From UBA1494_A sp963973975 (GTDB lineage: Bacteria > Bacteroidota > Bacteroidia > Flavobacteriales_E > Vicingaceae): DNA of 29,949 bases. This document shows positions 1-8,025 of this stretch, piece after piece (positions within the stretch are counted from its first letter, which is position 1; each line of letters starts with the position of its first letter). The stretch spans positions 1 through 29,949 of the forward strand of contig CAXBCF010000030.1 in assembly GCA_963973975.1 (NCBI GenBank), read 5' to 3'. The notes under the pieces were generated by a model. It had not been told where the DNA came from. It made no database searches and saw only the letters and a program-made list of their open reading frames with translations. The position numbers and the translations under genes are program-made.

Positions 1-547
1 AAGCTGCATCGTTTAAGCCACTAGGTGCTTCAAGAATCTCTATTTCACGAAAGTTTTGATTACTTTGCTGACCATTCGCCGCCGGATTTGGCAAGAATGA
101 AGTGATTCTAAATCGATCCGATGTTAGTTTACCAATTCCAACTCTATTTATACACTGATTAGTAGGCAAATTTGCAAAGGTGCTATGAGTTACCCATGCC
201 GTACCATTCCAATATTGAACGGTTGCACCAGTTAAAAAACGAGTATTAAGTTGACCATGGTGAATGATCAAACTATCAAAAGTCCTTGCTGTTGGAAAAT
301 CCCACTGTATCCAATCAACTCCAGCGGTGGTTGATGGAGGTGTTGCAGTGGAAATCCACATTTGCTGTGTACCACAGGTTCCAAAATTTAAATCATTTAA
401 TACACTACATGCTCCTGTATTACAAACCGAAGCAGATACAGTTGCTAAAGGAGCAATGTTTGCTTGAGCATTTCCTAGTTGTGGAGTCATGTAAAAGAAA
501 GCTCCAACTAAGATACTCGCTAATTTAGAAAGTCTAAATCTTTTCAT
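1..547 (-). CDS. Secreted protein with F5/8 type C (discoidin-like) domain, 5' part only
   Basis: The frame is open from an ATG at 545-547 to the left edge, so only the first 182 residues are seen. Residues 1-28 form a signal peptide (basic start MKRFRLSKL, hydrophobic core, cleavage near GNAQA). From about residue 30 the segment NIAPLATVSAS, followed by WIQWDF, a TFDSLIIHHG strand and RFRITSF...FREIEIL near residue 175, matches the fold pattern of F5/8 type C domains, which bind carbohydrate or surfaces. In this lineage such domains usually sit at the front of long adhesins or secreted enzymes ending in a type IX secretion signal; the C-terminus lies outside the window, so this cannot be tested. 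Only an imperfect -7 box is visible upstream. The partner protein and ligand are unknown. Confidence 0.7.
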   Translation of the reverse strand, partial: MKRFRLSKLASILVGAFFYMTPQLGNAQANIAPLATVSASVCNTGACSVLNDLNFGTCGTQQMWISTATPPSTTAGVDWIQWDFPTARTFDSLIIHHGQLNTRFLTGATVQYWNGTAWVTHSTFANLPTNQCINRVGIGKLTSDRFRITSFLPNPAANGQQSNQNFREIEILEAPSGLNDAA

Positions 548-777
548 AATTGTTATTGATTGGTTAATATTCTATAAATTTCAAGTCTGCTAATATAACT
601 CCTTTTTTTGTTAAATTTTTAATTTGATTAATAAAATTTAACGTTAATAATTTTTTTATCAGCTTTTTTTTATTTGTTAATTTTAAAAAATGGACTCGAA
701 ATCAGTGTTTTTAATGCAAAAATTATTGCCGCTTTTACTTATCCAAAAAATAGTTATTCATTACATTTAGCATTTCT

Positions 778-1434
778 ATGTCTGTTCAATTAAATAACCA
801 TGAATGTATAAAATTGAAAAATGAGAAATTGTGGCTGTTACCACAAAAAGCAATTGTATGGCCAAAAAAGAAATTACTATTAATTGCAGATTTACATTTA
901 GGTAAAACAACACATTTTAGAAAAAAAGGGATAGCAGTTCCAAAAGATGTTCCTTCTGAAAACTGGAAGAAACTTCATCAATTAATTAAACTTTACCAAC
1001 CACAAAGAGTTTGCTTTTTGGGAGATTTATTTCACAGCAATCACAACAAAGAATGGATCGTTTTTGGAGAGTTAATTGAAAAATATAGCTCCATCCAATT
1101 TGAGTTAGTGCTTGGGAATCATGATATTTTAGACCCAAAAGAGTACCAAAAAATAGGCTTTAAAATGTATTTAGAAAGCTTAGTTGAAAAGCCTTTTGAA
1201 TTCACGCATGAGCCTGTTGAAAATTCTATTTATTACAACTTGGCAGGACACCTTCATCCTGGAGTAAAATTAAAAGGTGCAGGAAAACAATCATTAAAAG
1301 CTCCCTGCTTTTTCTTTGGTAAAAATCAAGGAATATTGCCAGCATTTGGAAGTTTTACTGGATTATCTATCATTAAAGTAAAGAAAGACGATCAAGTATT
1401 CATAATAACAGAAGATCAAGTGATTCCTGTTTAA
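778..1434 (+). CDS. pdeM: Ligase-associated DNA damage response endonuclease PdeM (metallophosphoesterase)
   Basis: A 218-residue calcineurin-like phosphoesterase. All metal ligands are visible in order: ADLHLGK (D38, H40), GDLFHS (D83), GNHD (N114, H115, D116), H144 and GHLHPG (H158, H160). The length and the short motif spacing fit PdeM, which elsewhere is encoded with an ATP-dependent DNA ligase, a DExH helicase and a nuclease in a bacterial DNA repair cluster. Here none of those partners is adjacent, so the assignment rests on the protein alone. The ATG lies 8 nt after an imperfect -7 box TACATTTA (762-769), so the transcript leader should be very short. It converges with the amidohydrolase, with 33 bp between stops and no clear terminator. 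A general phosphoesterase role is the alternative. Confidence 0.85.
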   Translation: MSVQLNNHECIKLKNEKLWLLPQKAIVWPKKKLLLIADLHLGKTTHFRKKGIAVPKDVPSENWKKLHQLIKLYQPQRVCFLGDLFHSNHNKEWIVFGELIEKYSSIQFELVLGNHDILDPKEYQKIGFKMYLESLVEKPFEFTHEPVENSIYYNLAGHLHPGVKLKGAGKQSLKAPCFFFGKNQGILPAFGSFTGLSIIKVKKDDQVFIITEDQVIPV

Positions 1435-1467
1435 GAAAAAAACTGATGTAATCAATTTATTCAAATT

Positions 1468-2628
1468 CTATAAAATAGGATTTATGTTGTAGAATTTACC
1501 TGAACGCATCTCTAAATGATTAATGTTAGCCAGCTTTCCAATCTCCAGACTACCATAATCTTTCTCAATTCCCAAAAATTCAGCACCATTAATAGTTGCC
1601 CACTGAATTAATAAATCGTTTGAAATGTTCTGACTATTTGCTTGAATTACTTTCATCTCCTCAAAAATAGATAAGGAATCATTTGAAGCAAGACTATCTG
1701 TTCCCAAAGTACACTTCACCCCTTTTTTAGTAAAAATTGAAAAATCTGGCAATTGATTTTCTATAAATAGATTAGCTTTTGGGCAAAAACACCAAAATAT
1801 ATTAGGATGATTTTCTTCGGCAAATTCAAAGTCTTCCTGAGAAGTATAAGTATTGTGTACCAATAAAAGTGGAACGGTTGGTGGAAGAAAAAGAAGGTAG
1901 GATGGTAAAGAATTTTTACCAGTACCAAAATAACTTCTTGGGTCTATTCCGAAAGACTTCAGCAATTCAGCTAACCTCCCAGTTGACTTTATAAATAATT
2001 CATTTTCTGAAGCAGTTTCTTGGTTGTGTATACTCAAACGCGAAGTGTGTTTTCCTGTTGCTATAAGTGAAAATAATTCTCTTGAAACTGAGTATGGACT
2101 GTGCGGAACAATCGCAGAGTCAATCCCAAGGAGGTTTGAACTTGCTTGAATTGCTTTCCCATTTTCAAAAACATTTTCAGCTTTTTCCGGATCATTTGAA
2201 AATAATTCTATGAAATTGAAAAAATAGATTGATGACTTTTTTTTAGCTTGAAAAGTATCTGTCCCATTGCAAATGTCTCCAACAGCAACTATTCCCGCTT
2301 CAAACATTTCTTGTTCTGCTTTATAGATTACGGTTTCAATTTCCTCTTTAGTCGCTTTTCGATTAGCTTGTAGATTTTTGATAAATCCATCCAACCCTGT
2401 TTTAGGAGTCAACTTATCTTTTAAATGAGAAAGCTCTAAATGGCAATGAGTATTGATAAATCCTGGGCATAAAGCACCTGAAAAATACTCCACTTTTTTT
2501 CCTTGTGTATATAAGTCTTTCCCAACGGCAGCAATTCTTCCATCATCGGAGATGGCCAACATCCCATTTTCAATAGGTTTCCCTGCTGAAGTGTATAGTA
2601 TATCTGCTTTAAAAAAGTGCTTTATCAC
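1468..2628 (-). CDS. Amidohydrolase superfamily protein (deaminase/chlorohydrolase-like)
   Basis: A 386-residue metal-dependent hydrolase of the TRZ/ATZ and S-adenosylhomocysteine deaminase type. Visible metal and catalytic residues are H61 and H63 (NTHCHLE), H201 with E204 (HNQE) and D311 (LGTDSLASN). The N-terminal strand segment ending in IAAVG and the C-terminal NGAEFLGIEKDYGSLEIGKLAN are the usual outer beta-sandwich. The HxxE glutamate suggests deamination of a purine or similar ring, but the substrate cannot be read from sequence; aminofutalosine-type or SAH/thioadenosine deamination are possibilities. The start is a GTG at 2626-2628: it keeps the family's N-terminal strand, and a -7 box lies upstream at 2656-2663. 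Two out-of-frame ATGs nearby do not fit. It is divergent from rlmN. Confidence 0.85.
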   Translation of the reverse strand: MIKHFFKADILYTSAGKPIENGMLAISDDGRIAAVGKDLYTQGKKVEYFSGALCPGFINTHCHLELSHLKDKLTPKTGLDGFIKNLQANRKATKEEIETVIYKAEQEMFEAGIVAVGDICNGTDTFQAKKKSSIYFFNFIELFSNDPEKAENVFENGKAIQASSNLLGIDSAIVPHSPYSVSRELFSLIATGKHTSRLSIHNQETASENELFIKSTGRLAELLKSFGIDPRSYFGTGKNSLPSYLLFLPPTVPLLLVHNTYTSQEDFEFAEENHPNIFWCFCPKANLFIENQLPDFSIFTKKGVKCTLGTDSLASNDSLSIFEEMKVIQANSQNISNDLLIQWATINGAEFLGIEKDYGSLEIGKLANINHLEMRSGKFYNINPIL

Positions 2629-2655
2629 TGAAATAGTTTATCATTTAATGTGGAA

Positions 2656-2663
2656 CAAATATA
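2656..2663 (-). promoter_or_regulatory. -7 box of the amidohydrolase promoter
   Basis: Minus strand TATATTTG, a perfect match to the Bacteroidota TAnnTTTG element, 27 nt upstream of the GTG start, giving an expected leader of about 23 nt. It is only 3 bp from the opposite-facing rlmN box. Confidence 0.6.
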
Positions 2664-2666
2664 ATT

Positions 2667-2674
2667 TACCTTTG
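2667..2674 (+). promoter_or_regulatory. -7 box of the rlmN promoter
   Basis: Plus strand TACCTTTG matches TAnnTTTG and ends 10 nt before the rlmN ATG, so the leader should be only about 6 nt. No good -33 TTG is seen. It is back-to-back with the amidohydrolase box. Confidence 0.6.
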
Positions 2675-2684
2675 CATACGGAAA

Positions 2685-3737
2685 ATGGAGAAAAAAAGAA
2701 ATATTCGAGACTTAAGTTTAGAAGAGATGAAAGTCTTTTTTGAAGAAAAAGGACAGCAAGCTTTTCGCGCCAAACAACTCTATGAATGGCTGTGGTTAAA
2801 GTCTGCTCGGACTTTTGATGAAATGACAAATCTTTCAAAGGATTTGAGACAGCTTTTGGTAGAGCATTTTGAATTACCTGCAGTGCAAGTTGCAGAAGAG
2901 CAAATTAGCTCCGATCGAACGATAAAAACTGCCTTCAAGCTATTTGATGGAAAAATTACAGAAGGTGTTTTAATCCCTAGTTCAAAAAGAATGACTGCTT
3001 GTATTTCTTCTCAAGTTGGCTGTAGTTTGACTTGTAAATTTTGTGCAACAGGAAAATTGAAACTAATGCGCAACATACAATTTGATGAAATTTATGATCA
3101 GGTTGCCATAATAAAAGAACAAGCTGAAAAGCACTACAATCAAAATTTGACAAACATAGTTTACATGGGCATGGGCGAGCCATTGCTTAACTACAGTCAA
3201 TTATTAAAATCGGTTGAGCGCATAACTGCTGCTGATGGATTGGGTATGTCGCCAAGAAGGATCACTGTTTCAACAGCAGGAATAGCGAAATTGATTAGAC
3301 GCTTAGGTGACGATGAAGTGAAGTTTAACTTGGCACTTTCGCTTCATGCTGCGAATGATGTTAAGCGAAGTAAAATTATGCCAATCAATGATCAAAACAA
3401 CCTTGAAATTTTAGCTGAAGCTTTACAGCATTATCATAAAATGACTCAAAATAGAGTAACCTTTGAGTACATTATTTTTAAAGATTTTAATGATGAATTG
3501 GAGGATGCTCGCGAATTGGCAGAGTTCTGCAAAAACGTTCCTTGCAAAATCAACCTCATTGAATACAATCCAATTGATGATGGAGAGTTTCAGCAAGCAG
3601 ATCCTCAAAAAGTAACCGATTTTGCCAATTTTTTAGAAGATAGAAATCTGGTAGTTAACATTCGAAGAAGCAGAGGAAAAGACATTGATGCAGCCTGCGG
3701 ACAATTGGCAAATAAAAATGGAGCTGTTGTTGCCTAA
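2685..3737 (+). CDS. rlmN: Dual-specificity RNA methyltransferase RlmN (23S rRNA A2503 / tRNA A37)
   Basis: A 350-residue radical SAM enzyme that methylates C2 of adenine 2503 in 23S rRNA (and A37 in some tRNAs), in the cytoplasm. The cluster-binding CxxxCxxC is C113, C117 and C120 (CSLTCKFCATG). GMGEPLLN near residue 162 and the SLHAAND segment are SAM/substrate motifs of the family. The mechanistic cysteine is C338 in DAACGQLA, and RRSRGKDIDAACGQL is the typical RlmN tail. Length is normal. The start ATG is preceded by a -7 box with almost no leader and no Shine-Dalgarno. The next gene begins 18 bp after the stop but has its own -7 box. Confidence 0.97.
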   Translation: MEKKRNIRDLSLEEMKVFFEEKGQQAFRAKQLYEWLWLKSARTFDEMTNLSKDLRQLLVEHFELPAVQVAEEQISSDRTIKTAFKLFDGKITEGVLIPSSKRMTACISSQVGCSLTCKFCATGKLKLMRNIQFDEIYDQVAIIKEQAEKHYNQNLTNIVYMGMGEPLLNYSQLLKSVERITAADGLGMSPRRITVSTAGIAKLIRRLGDDEVKFNLALSLHAANDVKRSKIMPINDQNNLEILAEALQHYHKMTQNRVTFEYIIFKDFNDELEDARELAEFCKNVPCKINLIEYNPIDDGEFQQADPQKVTDFANFLEDRNLVVNIRRSRGKDIDAACGQLANKNGAVVA

Positions 3738-3742
3738 TCTCT

Positions 3743-3750
3743 TATTTTTG
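3743..3750 (+). promoter_or_regulatory. -7 box of the polyprenyl synthase promoter
   Basis: TATTTTTG fits TAnnTTTG; only 5 nt separate its final G from the ATG at 3756, so transcription should start at or beside the ATG. It lies in the 18-bp gap after the rlmN stop. Confidence 0.55.
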
Positions 3751-3755
3751 TCTCA

Positions 3756-4736
3756 ATGAGTAAAATCAATATTCAAGAAATTAAGGCTCCAATAAAAGAA
3801 GAAATGCTCAGCTTTGAAAAGCATTTCAGAAATAGTATGAAAAGTACTGTTCCGCTCTTGGATAAAATAACCCATTACATTATTAAGCGAAAAGGGAAGC
3901 AAATGCGCCCCATGTTTGTTTTTTTAAGTGCTAAATTATTCGGAGAAGTAACACCTTCCACTTACACAGCAGCTTCTTTGATTGAATTATTGCACACTGC
4001 AACTTTGGTTCACGATGATGTGGTAGATGAATCCTACAAACGAAGAGGGTTTTTCAGCATTAATGCACTCTGGAAAAATAAAATTGCTGTTTTAGTCGGT
4101 GATTATTTGCTTTCACGCGGATTATTGCTTTCTGTTGAAAATGAAGAGTTTGACCTTTTAAAAATTGTCAGTACTTCCGTAAAATTGATGAGTGAAGGAG
4201 AATTGCTTCAAATAGAAAAAGCTAGAAAATTAGACATTGAAGAAGCGGTGTATTTTGACATTATCACTAAAAAAACAGCTACTTTAATTGCCTCTTGTTG
4301 CGCTACGGGAGCAAAATCGGCAAAACAATCGGATGAAGTGGTAGAAAAAATGCGGTTGTTTGGTGAAAAAGTAGGAATTTGCTTTCAAATCAAAGATGAT
4401 TTATTTGATTACGGCAATGGGGAAAACATTGGAAAACCGACTGGAATAGATATCAAAGAAAAAAAAATGACCTTGCCATTGATTTATGCATTGAGCAAAG
4501 CAAAACGAAGCACTCAACGCAAAGTCATACGCATTGTAAAAAAGAATAACAACCAAAAAGATAAAGTTCAAGATGTAATTAACTTCGTAATTGAATCGAA
4601 AGGAATTGAATATGCAACAGAAAAAATGCATGAATACAAAAATGAAGCATTGAGCATTTTAGAAGAATTGCCAAAAAACGCTGCTAATGATTCCTTAAGA
4701 AATTTAGTTTTGTATACTACTGAACGAACAAAATAA
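3756..4736 (+). CDS. Polyprenyl diphosphate synthase (trans-isoprenyl chain elongation)
   Basis: A 326-residue all-helical prenyltransferase that adds isopentenyl units to an allylic diphosphate, supplying the menaquinone side chain in this lineage (role inferred from the family). The first aspartate-rich motif is HDDVVDE (D87, D88, D91), the second is KDDLFD (D214, D215, D218), and GKQMRP (47-52) binds diphosphate. Around the first motif, LIELLHTATLVHDD has no bulky aromatic pair just before the aspartates, which fits a long-chain enzyme rather than farnesyl or geranylgeranyl synthase, but chain length cannot be set from this alone. The downstream lipoprotein gene starts 5 nt after its stop and is probably cotranscribed. 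Confidence 0.93.
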   Translation: MSKINIQEIKAPIKEEMLSFEKHFRNSMKSTVPLLDKITHYIIKRKGKQMRPMFVFLSAKLFGEVTPSTYTAASLIELLHTATLVHDDVVDESYKRRGFFSINALWKNKIAVLVGDYLLSRGLLLSVENEEFDLLKIVSTSVKLMSEGELLQIEKARKLDIEEAVYFDIITKKTATLIASCCATGAKSAKQSDEVVEKMRLFGEKVGICFQIKDDLFDYGNGENIGKPTGIDIKEKKMTLPLIYALSKAKRSTQRKVIRIVKKNNNQKDKVQDVINFVIESKGIEYATEKMHEYKNEALSILEELPKNAANDSLRNLVLYTTERTK

Positions 4737-4741
4737 CCTTT

Positions 4742-5116
4742 ATGAGAAAATCGATCTTATCAATTTTAATTCTACTCTTTCTGTTTGCTTGTGATGAAAA
4801 ACAGCCTAAAGAAAAGGTGACTGAAGGAAAAAAAGAAAGTGTTACAGAATATTATCCAAGTGGTATCAAAAAAGTGGAAGGCAAAATGGTAAATGGTAAA
4901 CGGACCGGTAAATGGATTTACTACTATGAAAACGGATTTATTTGGAGTGAAGGAGTTTTCAAAGATGGTGTTCGAAACGGTTATTCCATGGTTTATCATG
5001 AAAATGGCAAATTCAAAACACAAGGAAATTACCGTGATAATAAAAAAGTTGGAAAATGGAAATTTTGGTCTTCAACCGGTGATTTGGTAAAAACTGTTGA
5101 CTTCGATAAAGAATAG
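4742..5116 (+). CDS. Small YwqK-family MORN-repeat lipoprotein
   Basis: A 124-residue predicted lipoprotein: the signal MRKSILSILILLFLFAC puts the lipid-bearing cysteine at C17. The rest is about four repeats of the form YYxNGxxxxEGxFKxGxRxGxW, for example YYENGFIWSEGVFKDG and YHENGKFKTQGNYRDN. This is the MORN-like pattern that databases name the toxin-antitoxin system YwqK family antitoxin; in Bacteroidota such proteins are common secreted or outer-membrane lipoproteins and no toxin partner is seen here. Function is unknown. It follows the polyprenyl synthase by 5 nt and is closed by a hairpin terminator at 5130. A related, longer lipoprotein occurs at 24880-25668. Confidence 0.85.
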   Translation: MRKSILSILILLFLFACDEKQPKEKVTEGKKESVTEYYPSGIKKVEGKMVNGKRTGKWIYYYENGFIWSEGVFKDGVRNGYSMVYHENGKFKTQGNYRDNKKVGKWKFWSSTGDLVKTVDFDKE

Positions 5117-5129
5117 CTTTCTCAAAAAC

Positions 5130-5153
5130 AATTCGCTATGGATGCGAATTTTG
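5130..5153 (+). terminator. Likely intrinsic terminator after the YwqK-like lipoprotein
   Basis: Perfect 7-bp stem AATTCGC / GCGAATT (5130-5136 and 5144-5150) with loop TATGGAT, preceded by an A-rich run and followed by TTGT. The T-run is short, so strength is uncertain. It separates the polyprenyl synthase pair from dnaG. Confidence 0.5.
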
Positions 5154-5178
5154 TAATTTAGTTTAAATTTTTATTAGT

Positions 5179-7134
5179 TTGATTCCAAAGGAAACAGTCA
5201 GTCAAATAATTGAAACTGCCCGTGTTGACGAGGTTGTTGGTGAATACGTTAGCCTCAAAAAAAGAGGAGCTAACCTATTGGGATTGTGCCCTTTTCACAA
5301 TGAAAAAACACCTTCTTTTACTGTTTCTCCTGCTAAGGGAATCTACAAATGCTTTGGATGTGGAAAAGCTGGAAGTTCAGTTAACTTCATTATGGAGCAC
5401 GAGCATTACACGTATCCTGAAGCTTTAAAATACCTTGCTCGAAAATACAACATTGAAATTGAGGAAGAAGAGCTCAGCGCTGAGCAAATCCAAGAAGCAA
5501 ACGAAAAAGAAAGTCTTTACATTGTCACTCAATTTGCGGCAAGCTATTTTGAAGAACAATTGTGGAAAAGCGAGAATGGTAGAGCTATAGGATTAAGTTA
5601 TTTTAAAGAGCGTGGATTTCATGAAACAACTATAGAAAAATTCAAATTGGGTTTTAGCCCTGATGAATGGGAAGCATTTACAAAAGCTGCTTTAGAAAAA
5701 GGCTACAAATTAGATTTTCTTGAAAAAACCGGCTTGAGCATTGTAAAAGGCGAAAAGCAATTTGATCGCTTTAAAGGCAGGGTGATGTTTCCCATTCAAA
5801 ATATTTCGGGCAGGGTTATTGGGTTTGGCGGCAGAACACTTTCAGCTGATAAAAAAACAGCCAAATACCTCAACTCTCCAGAGTCAGAAATTTATCACAA
5901 AAGCAAGGTTTTATACGGACTCAATTTTGCCAAAAAAAGCATTGTTGAAAACGATAATTGTTACTTGGTAGAAGGTTACACAGATGTAATTTCTTTCCAT
6001 CAAAACGAAGTAGAAAATGTTGTTTCCTCCTCTGGAACTTCACTCACAGCTGAGCAAATTAAGCTAATAAAACGCTACTCTTCCAACATTACAATCTTAT
6101 TTGATGGGGATGCTGCCGGAATCAAAGCTGCATTTCGAGGAATCGACATGATTTTGGAAGAAGGAATGAACGTAAAAGTGATAGCTTTCCCAGAAGGTGA
6201 GGATCCTGATTCATATGCAAAATCTCATAGCAGCGAGGAGCTTAAGAAGTTCTTAAAAAATAATGCAGTTGATTTTATTCGTTTTAAAACAACACTTTTA
6301 TTAGAAGAAACGACAAATGACCCGATAAAAAGAGCAGGACTAATTAAAGAAATTGTTCAAAGTATTGCTTTAATTCCTGAACCTATTTCTCGATCAGTTT
6401 ACTTGCAGGAGTGCAGTAAATTATTAGAAATTGACGAGCAATCTTTGCTGAGTGAACTCAATAAAATAAGACGAAATCGAATCTCAAAACGAATTCAAGA
6501 AAAGGAAAGTGAAGATCGAAGAACAAGTGAAAATGAAGATACTTCATTAGTTGAAACACTTCAATCTGCTAAGAATAAAGAAATTCAAGATCCACTTAGT
6601 TTTCAAGAAAATGACTTGATTCGCACATTTATCAAGTATGGAAATATTGAGATTGACATTCCTGTAACAGATAACGAAGAAATCGTAAAAGCTAAGGTGA
6701 TGGATTATTTAGTTTTGGAATTGGAAGGAGAAGGGTTTAAATTTGAAAATAAAATCAATCAGGAAATTTATCAAGTTTTTAAAACTGCTTGCGAACTCGA
6801 ACAGGAGGTAAGTGAAAACCAACTGGTCGCTCATGAAAACAAACACATTAGCAGTGTTGTCATTGAAAATTTAATTGAAAAATACAGTTTAAGTATCAAT
6901 TGGGAAGAAAAGCATAAAATTTTAACGGTTACCGAGGAAGATGTATTGCCTGTAAAGGTTCACAAAGAGGTGTGCTCTTGGCGATTACACAAGGTGGTTA
7001 AAATGATAAAAGAAAAGCAACAGCAGTTGAAAGAAGATCCTGATCAATATGAGACTGTAATTAATGATATTAGTAAGCTTTTAGAAGCTAAGAAAGCCTT
7101 GGCTAAAGAATTAGGAAGAATTATTTTACACTAA
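5179..7134 (+). CDS. dnaG: DNA primase DnaG
   Basis: A 651-residue replicative primase that lays RNA primers at the fork together with DnaB helicase. The N-terminal zinc ribbon has C37, H40, C58 and C61 (CPFHNEKTPSF...CFGCGKAG). The catalytic core contains VMFPIQN and VIGFGGR, and the TOPRIM domain shows LVEGYTDV (near residue 263) and FDGDAAG (near 308), whose acidic residues bind metal. The C-terminal part from about 450 is charged and diverged, as expected for the helicase-binding domain. The start is a TTG at 5179: the family begins with MIxKET just before the zinc ribbon and no upstream ATG is available, so the rare codon is well supported. mscS follows after 3 nt. Confidence 0.97.
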   Translation: MIPKETVSQIIETARVDEVVGEYVSLKKRGANLLGLCPFHNEKTPSFTVSPAKGIYKCFGCGKAGSSVNFIMEHEHYTYPEALKYLARKYNIEIEEEELSAEQIQEANEKESLYIVTQFAASYFEEQLWKSENGRAIGLSYFKERGFHETTIEKFKLGFSPDEWEAFTKAALEKGYKLDFLEKTGLSIVKGEKQFDRFKGRVMFPIQNISGRVIGFGGRTLSADKKTAKYLNSPESEIYHKSKVLYGLNFAKKSIVENDNCYLVEGYTDVISFHQNEVENVVSSSGTSLTAEQIKLIKRYSSNITILFDGDAAGIKAAFRGIDMILEEGMNVKVIAFPEGEDPDSYAKSHSSEELKKFLKNNAVDFIRFKTTLLLEETTNDPIKRAGLIKEIVQSIALIPEPISRSVYLQECSKLLEIDEQSLLSELNKIRRNRISKRIQEKESEDRRTSENEDTSLVETLQSAKNKEIQDPLSFQENDLIRTFIKYGNIEIDIPVTDNEEIVKAKVMDYLVLELEGEGFKFENKINQEIYQVFKTACELEQEVSENQLVAHENKHISSVVIENLIEKYSLSINWEEKHKILTVTEEDVLPVKVHKEVCSWRLHKVVKMIKEKQQQLKEDPDQYETVINDISKLLEAKKALAKELGRIILH

Positions 7135-7137
7135 ACT

Positions 7138-8025
7138 ATGCTTGAAGAAATAGAAAATAGTTGGAATTCGATAAAAGAAGTACTGGAGTTTAACATTATT
7201 TCCATTGCCAAGTATCACTTATCGATTTACAATCTGATCTTATTAGTCTTCATAGTTTTCATCACAAGGTTTCTAGTTAGCTTTCTAGAACGGACTTTTA
7301 GAGAGCGAGTTAGTAATAAAAAATGGATTACTGAAGGTAAGCAAAATGCGATTATCCAGATTGGAAAATACATTATATACATCATCGCTATTTTATTAGC
7401 AACCAAAACAGTAGGCGTAAACATAACCCCGATTTTAATTGGGTCTTCTGCACTTTTTGTCGGTTTGGGTTTTGGATTGCAAGATGCTTTTAGAGATTTT
7501 ATTTCAGGTTTGATTTTACTTTTTGAGGGAGATGTTGTAGTTGGAGATATTATTGAATTTGAAAATGGATTAGTAGCTGTTGTAAAAAAAATCAAATTAC
7601 GTACTTCCAAAGTTCGAACGAGAGATGGTATATCTATCCTTGTTCCGAATTCTGAGCTGATCAACAATCGAGTGATTAATTGGAGCAATAGTAATATTTT
7701 AACTCGCTTTAATGTTGAAGTTGGTGTTTCTTATGGTTCTGATGTAAGGTTGGTTGAAAAGCTTTTACTGGAAGCCGCTACAGATGATCCTTCCGTTTCT
7801 CAACGTGCGAAGCCATTTGTTAGATTTGCTGATTTTGGTGATTCCTCTTTGGATTTTGAAGTTCACTTTTGGACAGAAGAAGTTTGGAAAATTGAAACGA
7901 CTAAAAGTCGTATTCGCTTTGCTATTGACGAAAAGTTTAGAACAAACAATATCACCATTCCATTCCCACAAAGAGATGTTCACTTTAAATCGAGTGATGT
8001 TTCCTTGAGACCTCAAAATGATTAA
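7138..8025 (+). CDS. Small-conductance mechanosensitive channel, MscS family
   Basis: A 295-residue inner-membrane channel, close to the E. coli MscS length, that opens under membrane tension to release solutes during osmotic downshock. Three hydrophobic segments are visible: about 30-50, 73-92 and 98-135. The third holds the glycine/alanine-rich pore helix (SALFVGLGFGLQDAFRDF) followed by SGLILLFEGDVVVGDIIEF, the signature of the MscS beta domain. The C-terminal region with TRDGISILVPNSELINNRVINWS and a final alpha/beta part completes the family fold. It starts 3 nt after dnaG and overlaps the ClC gene by 8 nt, so all three are probably one transcript, with osmotic and chloride functions side by side. 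Confidence 0.93.
   Translation: MLEEIENSWNSIKEVLEFNIISIAKYHLSIYNLILLVFIVFITRFLVSFLERTFRERVSNKKWITEGKQNAIIQIGKYIIYIIAILLATKTVGVNITPILIGSSALFVGLGFGLQDAFRDFISGLILLFEGDVVVGDIIEFENGLVAVVKKIKLRTSKVRTRDGISILVPNSELINNRVINWSNSNILTRFNVEVGVSYGSDVRLVEKLLLEAATDDPSVSQRAKPFVRFADFGDSSLDFEVHFWTEEVWKIETTKSRIRFAIDEKFRTNNITIPFPQRDVHFKSSDVSLRPQND

Noticed and set aside
4742..5116. Toxin-antitoxin module suggested by the YwqK family name
   Set aside because: No toxin gene is adjacent, and both YwqK-like proteins in the window are lipoproteins with export signals.
7227..7688. 153-codon minus-strand frame inside the MscS gene
   Set aside because: Antisense shadow of a well-supported gene, with low-complexity lysine/serine content and no promoter.
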